From Terrabacter sp. Root85 (GTDB taxonomy: Bacteria > Actinomycetota > Actinomycetes > Actinomycetales > Dermatophilaceae), in the NCBI RefSeq assembly GCF_001429185.1, contig NZ_LMIW01000008.1, forward strand, positions 62,001 to 126,000: a DNA stretch of 64,000 bases, read 5' to 3'. This document shows positions 19,878 through 27,931 of this stretch, in pieces. The notes below the pieces were generated by a model that worked only from the letters and a program-made list of their open reading frames with translations, made no database searches and had not been told where the DNA came from. The position numbers were made by a program, and so were the translations under genes. Within the stretch, counting starts at the first letter, position 1. Each line of letters begins with the position of its first letter.

Positions 19878-21260
19878 TCAGGGCGCGAAGAGGATCGTCA
19901 GGCCACCGAGCGTGTAGAAGACCATGACCACCATGAGCGGGACCTGACCGATGACCGCGGCGCGACGGTCGAGGACGGTGATCGCCCGCTCGTGGGCGGC
20001 GAGGACGCCGAGCAGGTGCCCGACGACGATGCTCACGGCCTGGATCGTCGCGACGAGCGTCGGCTGGATGAGCACGTCGTTCGGGGTGAGGTCGGCAGTC
20101 CCGAGCAGGTCGGCACCCGTTCCGAGCGGGTCGGTGAGCAGCCGCCACGCGTACTGCCCCTGGTAGACCCAGAGCGACCAGTAGTGCGCGATGACGTACC
20201 CGCCGGCGATGGGGATCAGCGACGGCGCGATGTCACTGACGAAGGAGAACGAGCGGGAGACGGGCTCACCGGCGAGCCTCACCGACACGACCGAGGCCAG
20301 CCAGAGCGTCACGGCCACGAAGCCGAAGAAGGCGACGAGGGTGGCCGTCCGGAGCAGTGCCGACGGCAGGGGAGAGGACTGCACGAACGTCGCCCACGAG
20401 AGGTTGGCCGAGAAGCCGTCGTATGCCGTCCCGCCGAGCATGACGGCGACCGTGGGCACGAGGCCCCGCTGGCCACGCAGGCCGTTGACGCCGTGCAGCG
20501 GGGTCCGCAGCACCCAGCGCCCGTCATGGCGCCGGCCGAGCGGTGAGAGCAGGCCGAGCAGCCGTGACCACGCCTCGAAGGGGTCGGCGTGGTCGAACCA
20601 CGTGCGGCCGAAGACGGCCGCACCCAGCAGCGACACGGCGAAGAAGCCGGCGACGAGGACGCGGAGGAAGCCCAGCGACGTGTTGTCCTCGGCGACGAGC
20701 TCGACCCACGTGAAGGTCCCGAGCCCGAGGGCCGCGGGCCACAGGCCCCAGCGGTATGGCAGGGCCGCGAGGTCGGGCGAGACACGGGCAAGTCGGAGCA
20801 GGCCGGCGTGGAGCGCGCGGAGCGGGTTGATGACCCGCCAGACCGGGCCGAGGAGCATCGAGGAGAAGGCGAGGCCCACCCACAGCCACACGTAGACGAC
20901 GTGGGGCACCGGGTTGCGGGCCGAGTCGGGGCCGAACACGAGCGCCGCCAGCGTCCACACCGTGACGATGCCGGCCAGGACGCGGGCCACGACGCGCAGC
21001 CAGCGCGAGTCCAGCACGGCGGCGACGGGCCCGGGCAACAGCACCCCGTCGGTGTCGCGCAGCCGCGGCTCGCGCCACAGCGTGCTGATGGCGACGAACG
21101 AGATGACGAGCGCCGCGACCGCCGCGATGACGAGGGCGGTGAACGGCAGGGGAAGGTCGCCGCGGCTACCGACGCCGTGGGCGGGGACGACAGCCGGGAC
21201 GGAGCCCGGAGTGAGGGCTGATGGGAGGGCGGAAGCGAGGGCGGCCGGGAGGGACGCCAC
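19878..21260 (-). CDS. Polytopic membrane protein (family often labelled fenitrothion hydrolase)
   Basis: A 460-residue protein with about 10-12 hydrophobic helices. Conserved-looking stretches are FGPDSARNPVPHVVYVWLWVGLAFSSMLLGPVWRVINPLR and WFDHADPFEAWSRLLGLLSPLGRR. They match a family of actinobacterial integral membrane proteins that databases often name fenitrothion hydrolase. That name is a transferred label, and nothing here supports organophosphate hydrolysis. GTG 21260 starts two bases after the stop of a small cupredoxin-like lipoprotein, so the two form one operon and may work together at the membrane, possibly in metal handling (inference). The conserved His, Asp and Trp residues in loops could bind a ligand. 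Confidence 0.7.
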   Translation of the reverse strand: MASLPAALASALPSALTPGSVPAVVPAHGVGSRGDLPLPFTALVIAAVAALVISFVAISTLWREPRLRDTDGVLLPGPVAAVLDSRWLRVVARVLAGIVTVWTLAALVFGPDSARNPVPHVVYVWLWVGLAFSSMLLGPVWRVINPLRALHAGLLRLARVSPDLAALPYRWGLWPAALGLGTFTWVELVAEDNTSLGFLRVLVAGFFAVSLLGAAVFGRTWFDHADPFEAWSRLLGLLSPLGRRHDGRWVLRTPLHGVNGLRGQRGLVPTVAVMLGGTAYDGFSANLSWATFVQSSPLPSALLRTATLVAFFGFVAVTLWLASVVSVRLAGEPVSRSFSFVSDIAPSLIPIAGGYVIAHYWSLWVYQGQYAWRLLTDPLGTGADLLGTADLTPNDVLIQPTLVATIQAVSIVVGHLLGVLAAHERAITVLDRRAAVIGQVPLMVVMVFYTLGGLTILFAP

Positions 21261-21262
21261 GG

Positions 21263-21649
21263 TCAGCGGACAGCGACCGTGAGCAGGGTCAGGGCCGGCT
21301 CGTGGGTCTCGACCTCGTAGAGGCCGGCCTCGGTGCCGGTGAGGCGCAGGGTCGTCGGGGTGCCGGCCTTGAGCGTCGCCTCGACGTCGAAGCCGTGGGC
21401 GTGCAGCTCGTCGTCGTGGTCGCTCGTCACGACGAGCTCGAGCGTCGAGCCGATCGGCAGGTCGACCTGCGCCGGGGCGGGCGTCACGGTCGTCCCGGTG
21501 ACGGTCACCTCGAGGCGCTTGACGCTGCCCGTCGAGACGACGCCGGTGCTGCCGCCCGGTCCGGGATCGGGGGTGCCGGACGAGCAGGCGGCGGCACCGA
21601 CGAGCGCGAGGACGCAGACGGCATACGGCAGGGCGCGAAACGTACGCAT
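21263..21649 (-). CDS. Small cupredoxin-fold-like lipoprotein
   Basis: A 128-residue lipoprotein. The signal MRTFRALPYAVCVLALVGAAAC has its lipid Cys at residue 22. After a Gly/Pro/Ser linker, an ~85-residue beta domain shows SVKRLEVTVTGTTVTPAPAQVDLPIGSTLELVVTSDHDDELHAHGFDVEATLKAGTP split over several strands. It has the order of a cupredoxin and a cluster of His/Asp (HDDELHAHGF). The Cys ligand of blue-copper proteins is missing near the C-terminal loop, so type 1 copper is unlikely. Copper or another metal could still bind. The start is six to seven bases after a TAGGAT box, consistent with a leaderless mRNA. It is the first gene of the two-gene operon with the membrane protein. Confidence 0.75.
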   Translation of the reverse strand: MRTFRALPYAVCVLALVGAAACSSGTPDPGPGGSTGVVSTGSVKRLEVTVTGTTVTPAPAQVDLPIGSTLELVVTSDHDDELHAHGFDVEATLKAGTPTTLRLTGTEAGLYEVETHEPALTLLTVAVR

Positions 21650-21656
21650 GGCCACG

Positions 21657-21662
21657 ATCCTA
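21657..21662 (-). promoter_or_regulatory. -10 box (TAGGAT) for the cupredoxin-like lipoprotein operon
   Basis: On the minus strand TAGGAT is followed by seven bases and then ATG 21649. This is the spacing of a leaderless transcript. No clear -35 hexamer is visible. Confidence 0.5.
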
Positions 21663-21689
21663 AGCAAGGGCGTCTGGCAGAGTGTGAGC

Positions 21690-23111
21690 ATGTCTGACCG
21701 CCTGACCTCGCTCGACGCGTCGTTCCTCTACCTCGAGGAGTCCACCACGTCGATGCACGTCGGGTCGGTCATGGTCTTCCAGCCTCCTCGCGACGGCTTC
21801 GACTACGACCAGCTCGTCCGCATCATCGAGAGCCGGATCGGGGCGATCCCGCGCTTCCGGCAGAAGGTGCGCGACGTCCCGGGCCGCATCGGCAACCCCG
21901 TCTGGGTCGACGACGAGGCCTTCGACATGGGCTACCACGTGCGTCGCGCCGGCCTGCCGCGTCCGGGCAGCGACCGGCAGCTGCAGGACTTCGTCGCCCG
22001 GGTCCAGCCGCGCAAGCTCGACCGCACCCGCCCGCTGTGGGAGGTCTACCTCGTCGAGGGCCTGCACGACGGTCGGTTCGCCATCGTCACGAAGACCCAC
22101 CACGCGCTCATCGACGGCGTCAACGCCCTCGACATCGCGCACGTCATCGTCGACGCCGTCAAGGGTGAGGACCAGGACGACGTCGTGCCGCCGTGGGAGC
22201 CGAGCCGGTCGCCGTCGTCGGTCGAGCTCGTCACGGGTGCCGTCATCGACGCGGTGCGCCGCCCGACGCAGGTCGTCGACCTCGTCCGCGGCGGTCTCAA
22301 TGACGCCCTCAACGTCGGCCTGCGTGCGGTCGAGTCTGCCGGCCAGGTGCTCTCGACGGTCGCGCGCACCGCCGCTCGTCCCGCGCCCGACTCGCCCCTC
22401 AACGCCGAGATCGGCTCGGCCCGCCGGTGGGTCATGATCGCGACCGACCTCGAGGACTACCGCCTCGTGCGCAAGCGGCTGGCCCGCGGCGCGTACGCCG
22501 AGGACGTGACGATCAACGACGTCGTGCTGGCGACGATCGCGGGCGGCTTCCGGGCGTGGCTGCTCGGGCGTGGCGAGGCCGTCAGCCCCCACACGTCGGT
22601 GCGCGCCATGGTGCCGGTCAGCATCTACGGCGACGACCCGGCGGGGATGTATGCCAACCAGGTCATGGCCTGCGTCGTCAACCTCCCGGTCGGCGAGCCC
22701 GGGGCCTCGATGCGCCTGCACCAGATCGCGTTCGCGATGCGCCAGCAGATGGAGGGTGGTCAGGCGGTCGGGGCGACGTCGCTCGCCAACCTCGCGGGGT
22801 TCGCGCCGCCGACCCTGCACGCCCTCGGTGCGCGTCTCGGCTCCGCGATGTCGCGCCGCCTCTACAACGTCATGATCACCAACGTGCCGGGCCCGCAGAC
22901 GCCGCTCTACGCCGGAGACGCCGAGATGCTCTCGACCTACCCGGTGACGCCGCTCGCCAAGGGGCAGGCCCTCTCGATCGGCATCACGTCGTACAACGGC
23001 GGGGTCTACTTCGGCCTCAACGCCGACCGCGACGCCATGCCCGACGTCGACGTGCTCGGCCAGTCCATCGTCGAGTCGCTCGCCGAGCTGACGAGCGGGA
23101 GGGAGTCCTGA
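21690..23111 (+). CDS. Wax ester synthase / acyl-CoA:diacylglycerol acyltransferase (WS/DGAT)
   Basis: A 473-residue member of the actinobacterial WS/DGAT family that makes triacylglycerol or wax esters from acyl-CoA at the inner membrane and lipid bodies. The catalytic HHxxxDG motif is intact as H137-H138-A-L-I-D142-G143. The N-terminal SLDASFLYLEESTTSMHVG and the later N-rich TINDVVLATIAGGFRAWL and NVMITNVPGPQTPLY blocks are family marks. ATG 21690 is used; GTG 21684 is two codons earlier. The stop overlaps the next start (TGATG), so the following small gene is coupled. Triacylglycerol storage is common in this order; the true acceptor alcohol cannot be read from sequence. Confidence 0.93.
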   Translation: MSDRLTSLDASFLYLEESTTSMHVGSVMVFQPPRDGFDYDQLVRIIESRIGAIPRFRQKVRDVPGRIGNPVWVDDEAFDMGYHVRRAGLPRPGSDRQLQDFVARVQPRKLDRTRPLWEVYLVEGLHDGRFAIVTKTHHALIDGVNALDIAHVIVDAVKGEDQDDVVPPWEPSRSPSSVELVTGAVIDAVRRPTQVVDLVRGGLNDALNVGLRAVESAGQVLSTVARTAARPAPDSPLNAEIGSARRWVMIATDLEDYRLVRKRLARGAYAEDVTINDVVLATIAGGFRAWLLGRGEAVSPHTSVRAMVPVSIYGDDPAGMYANQVMACVVNLPVGEPGASMRLHQIAFAMRQQMEGGQAVGATSLANLAGFAPPTLHALGARLGSAMSRRLYNVMITNVPGPQTPLYAGDAEMLSTYPVTPLAKGQALSIGITSYNGGVYFGLNADRDAMPDVDVLGQSIVESLAELTSGRES

Positions 23112-23551
23112 TGCCGGTCGTGCGCGTCTACGTGCCGCTGGGGCGGGCGGGCCTCGAGGAGCTCGCCACCGCGGGCGCGCTCGCTGCCGGTCCGGGCACG
23201 CCCCGGACGGCGTATGCCGTCACGTCGGGTCTCGAGCAGGCCGCGCCGGGTCTCGACGTCGAGGACCTCGAGTACGCCGCTTTCAGCGATGCCGTCGAGG
23301 CTGCGGCCGGGCTGCGGTCGGTGCGCTCGGACCGTCGCGTCGTCGCATCCGCCGACGCGGACGCCACGTGGGTCTCACCGCGCGACGGTGCGCCCGTGTC
23401 GAAGGTCGTGCTCACGGCGCCGCTGCCCCTCTCGCGGGTCGCGTCGTTCCACGTCGACGACGAGGTGACCGGCGACGTCGACGAGGAGGCCGACGAGCTG
23501 CTGTGGTACGACGTCACCGAGCTCGACGACGTGCGTTCCTTCTTCGGCTGA
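23111..23551 (+). CDS. Small acidic actinobacterial protein (DUF6912-like)
   Basis: A 146-residue soluble protein starting MPVVRVYVPLGRAGLEELATAG, with the central segment TAYAVTSGLEQAAPGLDVEDLEYAAFSDA and the end DEEADELLWYDVTELDDVRSFFG. These features fit a small conserved actinobacterial family of unknown role. It has alternating strands and helices and no Cys or obvious catalytic residues. ATG 23111 overlaps the WS/DGAT stop by one base, with GGAGGGAG 8-14 bases ahead, so it is translated with the acyltransferase. A link to lipid metabolism is only a neighbourhood inference. Confidence 0.7.
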   Translation: MPVVRVYVPLGRAGLEELATAGALAAGPGTPRTAYAVTSGLEQAAPGLDVEDLEYAAFSDAVEAAAGLRSVRSDRRVVASADADATWVSPRDGAPVSKVVLTAPLPLSRVASFHVDDEVTGDVDEEADELLWYDVTELDDVRSFFG

Positions 23552-23559
23552 GCCCCGAC

Positions 23560-24864
23560 ATGGCCGACGACGAGGTGGTCGCCCTCTACGACGAGGCCGG
23601 TCACGTGTCGGGATCGTCGCCGCGGTCGGTCATGCGCGCGCGCAACCTGCGTCACGCGGCCTCGTCGATCGTCGTGCGCGACCCGCTCGGTCGCATCTAC
23701 CTCCACCGTCGCACGACGACGAAGGACGTCTACCCGGGTCTGCTCGACGTCGCGGCCGGTGGGGTCGTCCTGGCGGGGGAGGATCCGGCTGTGGGCGCGG
23801 TACGCGAGGTCGACGAGGAGCTCGGTGTCGCCGGGGTCCCGCTCGAGCCCCTCGGCGTGGCGGACTACGCCGACGAGCACACGCGCTACCGGGCCTTCCG
23901 CTTCGTCGTGACGTGGGACGGCCCGATCCGGTGGCAGCCCGAGGAGGTGTCATGGGGCGAGTGGGTGACGGTCGAGGAGCTCGTGCGCCGGTTCGACGAC
24001 GAGGTCGACAGCATCGTGCCGGACAGCGTGGCCGTGTGGTCGTCCCTCGTGCGCGGATGGCATGCCGACCGGGTCCCGCTCCGCCAGGGCTGGGACAGCG
24101 TGGCGACGCTCGTGGAACAGCGCTGGGTCGACCGCACCGCGCGCCGGCCCGACGTCGAGACGGCGCTGCTCGCCGAGGCGGTCCTGCTCCCGGCGATCGC
24201 GGACGGGCTTCCGGTGGAGGTGCCCCGCCCGGTCGTGCTCGACCGTGCGCCGCTGCGGCTGCGGCACGCCCTCGTGGTGGGCGAGGCCGTCGATCCGGCA
24301 CGCCTGAGCTCGGCGGACGGCGAGGTCTTCGCGGCCTTCCTCGAGGTGCTGCACGCCACCCCGCTTCCCCTCGCGGCCGATGCGGGGTGCCCGTCGGCAG
24401 CGGACGACCACGTCGAACGAACCGTCCGGGTGGAGCGGCTCGGGCACGTCGTGCTGCCCCTCCTGCCGCCCGAGCACCGCTCGACCGCGGAGGCGCTGCT
24501 CGAACGGGTGGCGACCGTCGGTGAGCAGGCCCTCTGCCACGGGGACCTCGTGAGCGAGCACGTCCTCGCGCGAGACGGGCGGCTGTCCGGGGTCATCGAC
24601 TGGGGCGACGCCCGGGTCACCGACCCCGCTGTCGACCTCGCCTGGGCGCTCAACGCGACATCGGTCGCCTTCGCCGACGCTGTGGCGTCCGGCGTGGACG
24701 ACGACACGAGGGCCAGGGCCCGGGCCTGGTGGGCGCTCGCGCCGTGGTTCGACGCCCACCGCGACGTCGCGTACCCCGAGACGGTGGACGTTGACCCGTC
24801 CGGTGCGCTCGCACACGACCTCGAGGTCGTGGTCTCCCGTCTGCTCCGGTGGCGCGGCGCCTGA
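23560..24864 (+). CDS. Nudix hydrolase fused to an aminoglycoside-phosphotransferase-like domain
   Basis: A 434-residue two-domain protein. Residues ~30-165 are a Nudix domain with a complete box G68-x5-E74-x7-R82-E83-V-D-E86-E87-L-G89-V90, which binds divalent metal and cleaves nucleoside-diphosphate-linked substrates. It resembles the IPP-isomerase/YfcD-type branch (YLHRRTTTKDVYPGLLDVAAGG). Residues ~190-434 are an APH-fold kinase-like domain with C-H327-G-D329-LVSEHVL and IDWGDARVTDPAVDLAW; the usual Asn after HGD is His here. Small-molecule phosphorylation is possible but unproven. ATG 23560 starts nine bases after the preceding stop, so it belongs to the same transcript as the WS/DGAT gene. 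Confidence 0.85.
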   Translation: MADDEVVALYDEAGHVSGSSPRSVMRARNLRHAASSIVVRDPLGRIYLHRRTTTKDVYPGLLDVAAGGVVLAGEDPAVGAVREVDEELGVAGVPLEPLGVADYADEHTRYRAFRFVVTWDGPIRWQPEEVSWGEWVTVEELVRRFDDEVDSIVPDSVAVWSSLVRGWHADRVPLRQGWDSVATLVEQRWVDRTARRPDVETALLAEAVLLPAIADGLPVEVPRPVVLDRAPLRLRHALVVGEAVDPARLSSADGEVFAAFLEVLHATPLPLAADAGCPSAADDHVERTVRVERLGHVVLPLLPPEHRSTAEALLERVATVGEQALCHGDLVSEHVLARDGRLSGVIDWGDARVTDPAVDLAWALNATSVAFADAVASGVDDDTRARARAWWALAPWFDAHRDVAYPETVDVDPSGALAHDLEVVVSRLLRWRGA

Positions 24865-24890
24865 CGGGCGTGGTGCCATGACTTCATCTC

Positions 24891-24919
24891 TTGTCACGAC
24901 CGAACGATCGTGCTTTTAT
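24891..24919 (+). promoter_or_regulatory. tetR promoter with operator inside the spacer
   Basis: TTGTCA (24891-24896) and TTTTAT (24914-24919) are 17 bases apart, and ATG 24927 begins seven bases later, so the mRNA is probably leaderless. The operator-like sequence at 24898-24917 fills the spacer and the -10 box. Binding there would block RNA polymerase, which predicts autorepression. Confidence 0.65.
24898..24917 (+). promoter_or_regulatory. TetR operator candidate, copy 1
   Basis: GACCGAACGATCGTGCTTTT. It matches the complement of bases 25612-25631 at 18 of 20 positions. It contains the palindrome ACGATCGT and lies within the half-site pair CACGA (24895-24899)...TCGTG (24908-24912). Confidence 0.65.
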
Positions 24920-24926
24920 TGATGTC

Positions 24927-25529
24927 ATGGGCAAAGGTGAGAGCACGAGGACCGCGATCCTCGACGAGGCCACCGAGCTCGCGTCGCTCGTCGGGCTCGG
25001 TGGGCTGACCATCGGCACGCTGGCCGCGGCGACGAAGCTGAGCAAGAGCGGGCTCTACGCCCACTTCGCCTCCAAGGAGGCGTTGCAGGTCGAGGTGCTC
25101 CAGCACGCCCGCGAGCGGTTCACCGACGTCGTCATGCGTCCGACCGTGGCCACACCCCGTGGCGAGCCGCGCGTGCGCGAGTTCTTCGACCGCTGGATCA
25201 CCTGGCAGTCCACCGCCTTCGACGGCGGCTGCATCTTCGTCGACGCAGCAAGCGAGTTCGACGACCAGGAGGGCCCGGTCCGCGACGAGCTGGTGCGCGC
25301 CGAGCGCGACAAGCTCGAGTCCCTCACCCTCATCGTCGGCACCGCGATGAGCGAGGGGCACTTCCGCGACGACGTCGACGCCGAGCAGTTCGCCTACGAG
25401 CTCGAGGGCATCGTTCTCGCGCACCACCATGCGCGTCGGTTGATGCGCGACGGTCGTGCCGAGGAGCGGGCGCGCCGGGCCTTCGACCGCCTCGTCGACG
25501 ACTGCCGGCCCGTCGCCCGCTCGGCCTGA
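24927..25529 (+). CDS. TetR-family transcriptional repressor
   Basis: A 200-residue regulator. The N-terminal helix-turn-helix (about 5-52) reads TRTAILDEATELASLVGLGGLTIGTLAAATKLSKSGLYAHFASKEALQ. The all-helical ligand-binding domain contains FFDRWITWQSTAFDGGCIFVDAASEFDD and AYELEGIVLAHHHARRLM. That resembles the TetR_C branch often found next to hydrolases and lipid genes. ATG 24927 is chosen because the promoter box TTTTAT ends seven bases before it. Its own promoter and the start of the next gene each carry a near-identical 20-bp site, so autoregulation and control of the hydrolase are likely (inference). The ligand is unknown; an acyl or ester compound would fit the neighbour. Confidence 0.88.
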   Translation: MGKGESTRTAILDEATELASLVGLGGLTIGTLAAATKLSKSGLYAHFASKEALQVEVLQHARERFTDVVMRPTVATPRGEPRVREFFDRWITWQSTAFDGGCIFVDAASEFDDQEGPVRDELVRAERDKLESLTLIVGTAMSEGHFRDDVDAEQFAYELEGIVLAHHHARRLMRDGRAEERARRAFDRLVDDCRPVARSA

Positions 25530-25590
25530 CCACCACGCATCCGGTCCTGCACGGACCACCCGTCCCGATCACCATCCAGAAGGAGCAGTC

Positions 25591-26604
25591 ATGGCCCTCC
25601 AGTCGCCACAGAAAAGCACGAACGATCGGTCTATTAAGTCCGCCACCACTCACATGGCGTTCCGGATCTTCGAAGCGCTCGCACCTCGCGTGGGAGCGCG
25701 GGTCGCCGAACGGCTCTGGTTCCGACTGCCCCCGGCCCGACCCTCGATCGCCACGCCCTTGGGTGCGACGCCGATCCGGGAGCTGCTCGGCTCGGCCTTC
25801 GAGGTCGAGCTCCGCGGCCGCTCCGTGCGGGGCTGGGTCTGGGGTGAGGGACCGGTCATCTACCTCGTGCACGGCTGGGGCGGGTCCCTCGAGCAGCTGA
25901 CCCCGCTCGTCGCGCCCCTGCTCGACCGGGGCCTGCAGGTCGTCGCCTTCGACGGGCTCGGTCACGGCCGCTCGGACCCGGGGGTCCACGGCTCCGGCTC
26001 CTCCGATGCGGTCGAGCTCGGTCGCTCCCTCGACGCCGTCGCCGCGCGCTTCGGGCCTGCGCGGGCCGTCGTCGCACACTCGATGGGCGCCCTGTCCGCA
26101 CTGCTGGCGATCCGCGACGGCTGGGTGGCAGTGGAGCGGCTCGTCCTCATCGCCCCGCCGAGCGGCATACCCGACCTGCTCGTCCGCCTTCGGAGCGAGC
26201 TGGGGCTGGGCGCGCGGACGACGCGCCGGCTCGTCGAGCGGGTCCGCCTCCGCACCGGCTACGCGCCCGACGAGCTCGACCTCGTGACGATCGCGACCTC
26301 GCTCGAGCGGCCCGAGCGGCCCGACCTGCTCGTCGTCCACGACCTGCTCGACCGAGAGGTGTCGCACGCGCCCTCGGCGCGCCTCGTGCAGTCCTGGCCG
26401 GGGGCCGAGCTGCTCTCGACCGCCGGGCTCGGGCATCGTCGGGTGCTCGCGGACGCCGCGGTCGGGGGAGCCGTCGCCCGCTTCGTCGACCGCCTCCCGG
26501 TGGAGGCCAGCCTGCACGGCGACGACCGTCCCCAGCCGTGGCCGGACGCGGTCGCCGACGGCCGATCGGCAACCGGCCGGCAGGCCCGCGCCGGAGCGGC
26601 CTGA
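25591..26604 (+). CDS. Alpha/beta hydrolase
   Basis: A 337-residue alpha/beta-hydrolase. Visible are the oxyanion-hole HGWGG near residues 91-95, nucleophile elbow AHSMGALSA with S164, and a late His in GLGHRRVL. These are the parts of a Ser-Asp/Glu-His triad acting on esters or similar bonds. ATG 25591 has an excellent AAGGAG seven bases ahead and is used here. However, the operator-like site at 25612-25631 and a TATTAA box at 25632-25637 lie inside this frame, and ATG 25654 (MAFRIFEALAP) could be the start of a second, repressible transcript. The C-terminal ~35 residues are low-complexity. It is probably regulated by the adjacent TetR protein. The substrate is unknown. Confidence 0.85.
   Translation: MALQSPQKSTNDRSIKSATTHMAFRIFEALAPRVGARVAERLWFRLPPARPSIATPLGATPIRELLGSAFEVELRGRSVRGWVWGEGPVIYLVHGWGGSLEQLTPLVAPLLDRGLQVVAFDGLGHGRSDPGVHGSGSSDAVELGRSLDAVAARFGPARAVVAHSMGALSALLAIRDGWVAVERLVLIAPPSGIPDLLVRLRSELGLGARTTRRLVERVRLRTGYAPDELDLVTIATSLERPERPDLLVVHDLLDREVSHAPSARLVQSWPGAELLSTAGLGHRRVLADAAVGGAVARFVDRLPVEASLHGDDRPQPWPDAVADGRSATGRQARAGAA
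25612..25631 (-). promoter_or_regulatory. TetR operator candidate, copy 2, inside the hydrolase frame
   Basis: AAAAGCACGAACGATCGGTC on the plus strand is the near-exact reverse complement of copy 1 (18/20). It is followed at once by TATTAA (25632-25637), a good -10 hexamer. No good -35 box is present. Confidence 0.6.
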
Positions 26605-26651
26605 CCGTCCCACGTGCTGGTCCGGGGGAGTCGCGCTTGCGTCATCCCTTG

Positions 26652-26657
26652 TTACCT
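26652..26657 (+). promoter_or_regulatory. Possible -10 box before the GDSL esterase
   Basis: TTACCT lies seven bases before ATG 26665, a spacing that fits a leaderless mRNA. No -35 box is evident. Confidence 0.35.
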
Positions 26658-26664
26658 TGCGCGG

Positions 26665-27378
26665 ATGGACTTCACCGCTGACGAGTACGCCCGCCGCGAT
26701 GCCGACCGCCTCCGCGAGATCCTCGCCGGACCACCCGTGACGTGGGTCTTCCTCGGCGACAGCATCACGCAGGGGGTCGTGCACACGCACGGCCGCCGCG
26801 GCTACGTCGAGCACTTCGCCGAGCGCGTCCGCGGTGAGCTCGGTCGTCGTGGGGACGCCGTCATCAACTCCGGCGTGTCGGGGGCCACGACCGAAGACCT
26901 CCTTCCCGAGTTCCACTGGCGGGCAGGACGATTCGCGCCCGACGTCGTCTTCGTGATGTTCGGGACCAACGACATCCTGGCGGGGGAGGACGGCGTGCGC
27001 GGCTTCCGCTACCGCCTCGACCAGATCGTCCAGCGCTCCCGCGACGTCGGAGCCACGGTCGTGCTCCAGACGCCCCCGCCGGTGCTCGAGGACGGCGGCC
27101 GCGGGCCCCGCCTCATCGCGCTCTACGCCGAGGCGGTGCGCGAGGTCGCACGCGACCTCGGGGTGCTCGTCGTCGACCATGCCGCCGCGTGGGAGGCGGC
27201 CGCGGCCGACGCGGGCCGGGAGGTGGCGCCCGACGGCTGGCTCGACGACACGTTCCACCCCGGCGCGCGAGGGCACCACCAGCTCACCCTCACCCTCCTG
27301 TCGGCCATCGACGTCGCCGACCCCACGAGCGTGGTCTGCTCGCTCGTCGTCGACGACGCCGTGGGCGCCACCGCCTGA
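26665..27378 (+). CDS. SGNH/GDSL-type esterase
   Basis: A 237-residue cytosolic SGNH hydrolase. Block I GDSITQG places the nucleophile at S33, block II has the conserved Gly in NSGVSGATTEDLL, block III is GTNDIL and block V is DDTFHPGARGHHQL with the catalytic Asp/His. The family hydrolyses acyl or acetyl esters of lipids, sugars or thioesters. There is no signal peptide. ATG 26665 is used; an ATG-like start further upstream would add a Cys-rich stretch with no family resemblance. It follows the alpha/beta hydrolase on the same strand after 60 bases and may be separately transcribed. Substrate unknown. Confidence 0.9.
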   Translation: MDFTADEYARRDADRLREILAGPPVTWVFLGDSITQGVVHTHGRRGYVEHFAERVRGELGRRGDAVINSGVSGATTEDLLPEFHWRAGRFAPDVVFVMFGTNDILAGEDGVRGFRYRLDQIVQRSRDVGATVVLQTPPPVLEDGGRGPRLIALYAEAVREVARDLGVLVVDHAAAWEAAAADAGREVAPDGWLDDTFHPGARGHHQLTLTLLSAIDVADPTSVVCSLVVDDAVGATA

Positions 27379-27532
27379 GGGCGCCTGCCCACCCCGCCTC
27401 CGACCCCACTCCGACCCCGACCGCACCGCGCCTCCACCCCGAGGGTGGGCGGCGTCGGTCAGGGGCGGCTCAGGGTCGGGTCAGGGCGCTCCCCGGCAGC
27501 GCCACGGCCCCGAGTGGCGCGACGATGGGGTC

Positions 27533-27931
27533 ATGACACAACCGATCCCGAACCCGTCCGGCCAGTCCCTGACCCCGACGAGCGACGAGCGCACGTGGGC
27601 CGTCCTCGGCCACCTCGCCGCCATCGTCGCCGCCGTCATCTCCGTCGGCTGGCTCAGCTTCGTCGGCCCGCTGCTCATCTGGGCCGTCTACAAGGACCGC
27701 AGCGCCTTCGTCCGCAAGGCCGCTGCCGACTCCTTCAACTTCAACCTCGCCGTCTGGGCGGCGATCATCGCCGGCTGGGTCATGCTCTTCACCGTGATCC
27801 TCATCCCGGTCGCCATCATCGTGTGGATCGTCGCCGTCGTGGCCGCGCTGTGGTTCCACATCAGGGCGGCGATGGCCGCGAGCCGCGGAGAGAGCTTCCG
27901 CTACCCGTGGAGCATCCCCGTCCTGCACTGA
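27533..27931 (+). CDS. DUF4870 (Tic20-like) small membrane protein
   Basis: A 132-residue protein. After a polar ~20-residue N-terminus with DERTWAVLGHLAAIV, it shows three to four hydrophobic helices (AAIVAAVISVGWLSFVGPLLIWAVY, NLAVWAAIIAGWVMLFTVILIPVAIIVWIVAVV). The conserved FVRKAAADSFNFNLAVW and the end FRYPWSIPVL are typical of the DUF4870 family. The role is not known; members resemble the chloroplast Tic20 fold but transport has not been shown for them. No RBS stands out before ATG 27533. A weak inverted repeat (CCACCC...GGGTGG, about 27431-27446) before the gene may end the esterase transcript. Confidence 0.85.
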   Translation: MTQPIPNPSGQSLTPTSDERTWAVLGHLAAIVAAVISVGWLSFVGPLLIWAVYKDRSAFVRKAAADSFNFNLAVWAAIIAGWVMLFTVILIPVAIIVWIVAVVAALWFHIRAAMAASRGESFRYPWSIPVLH

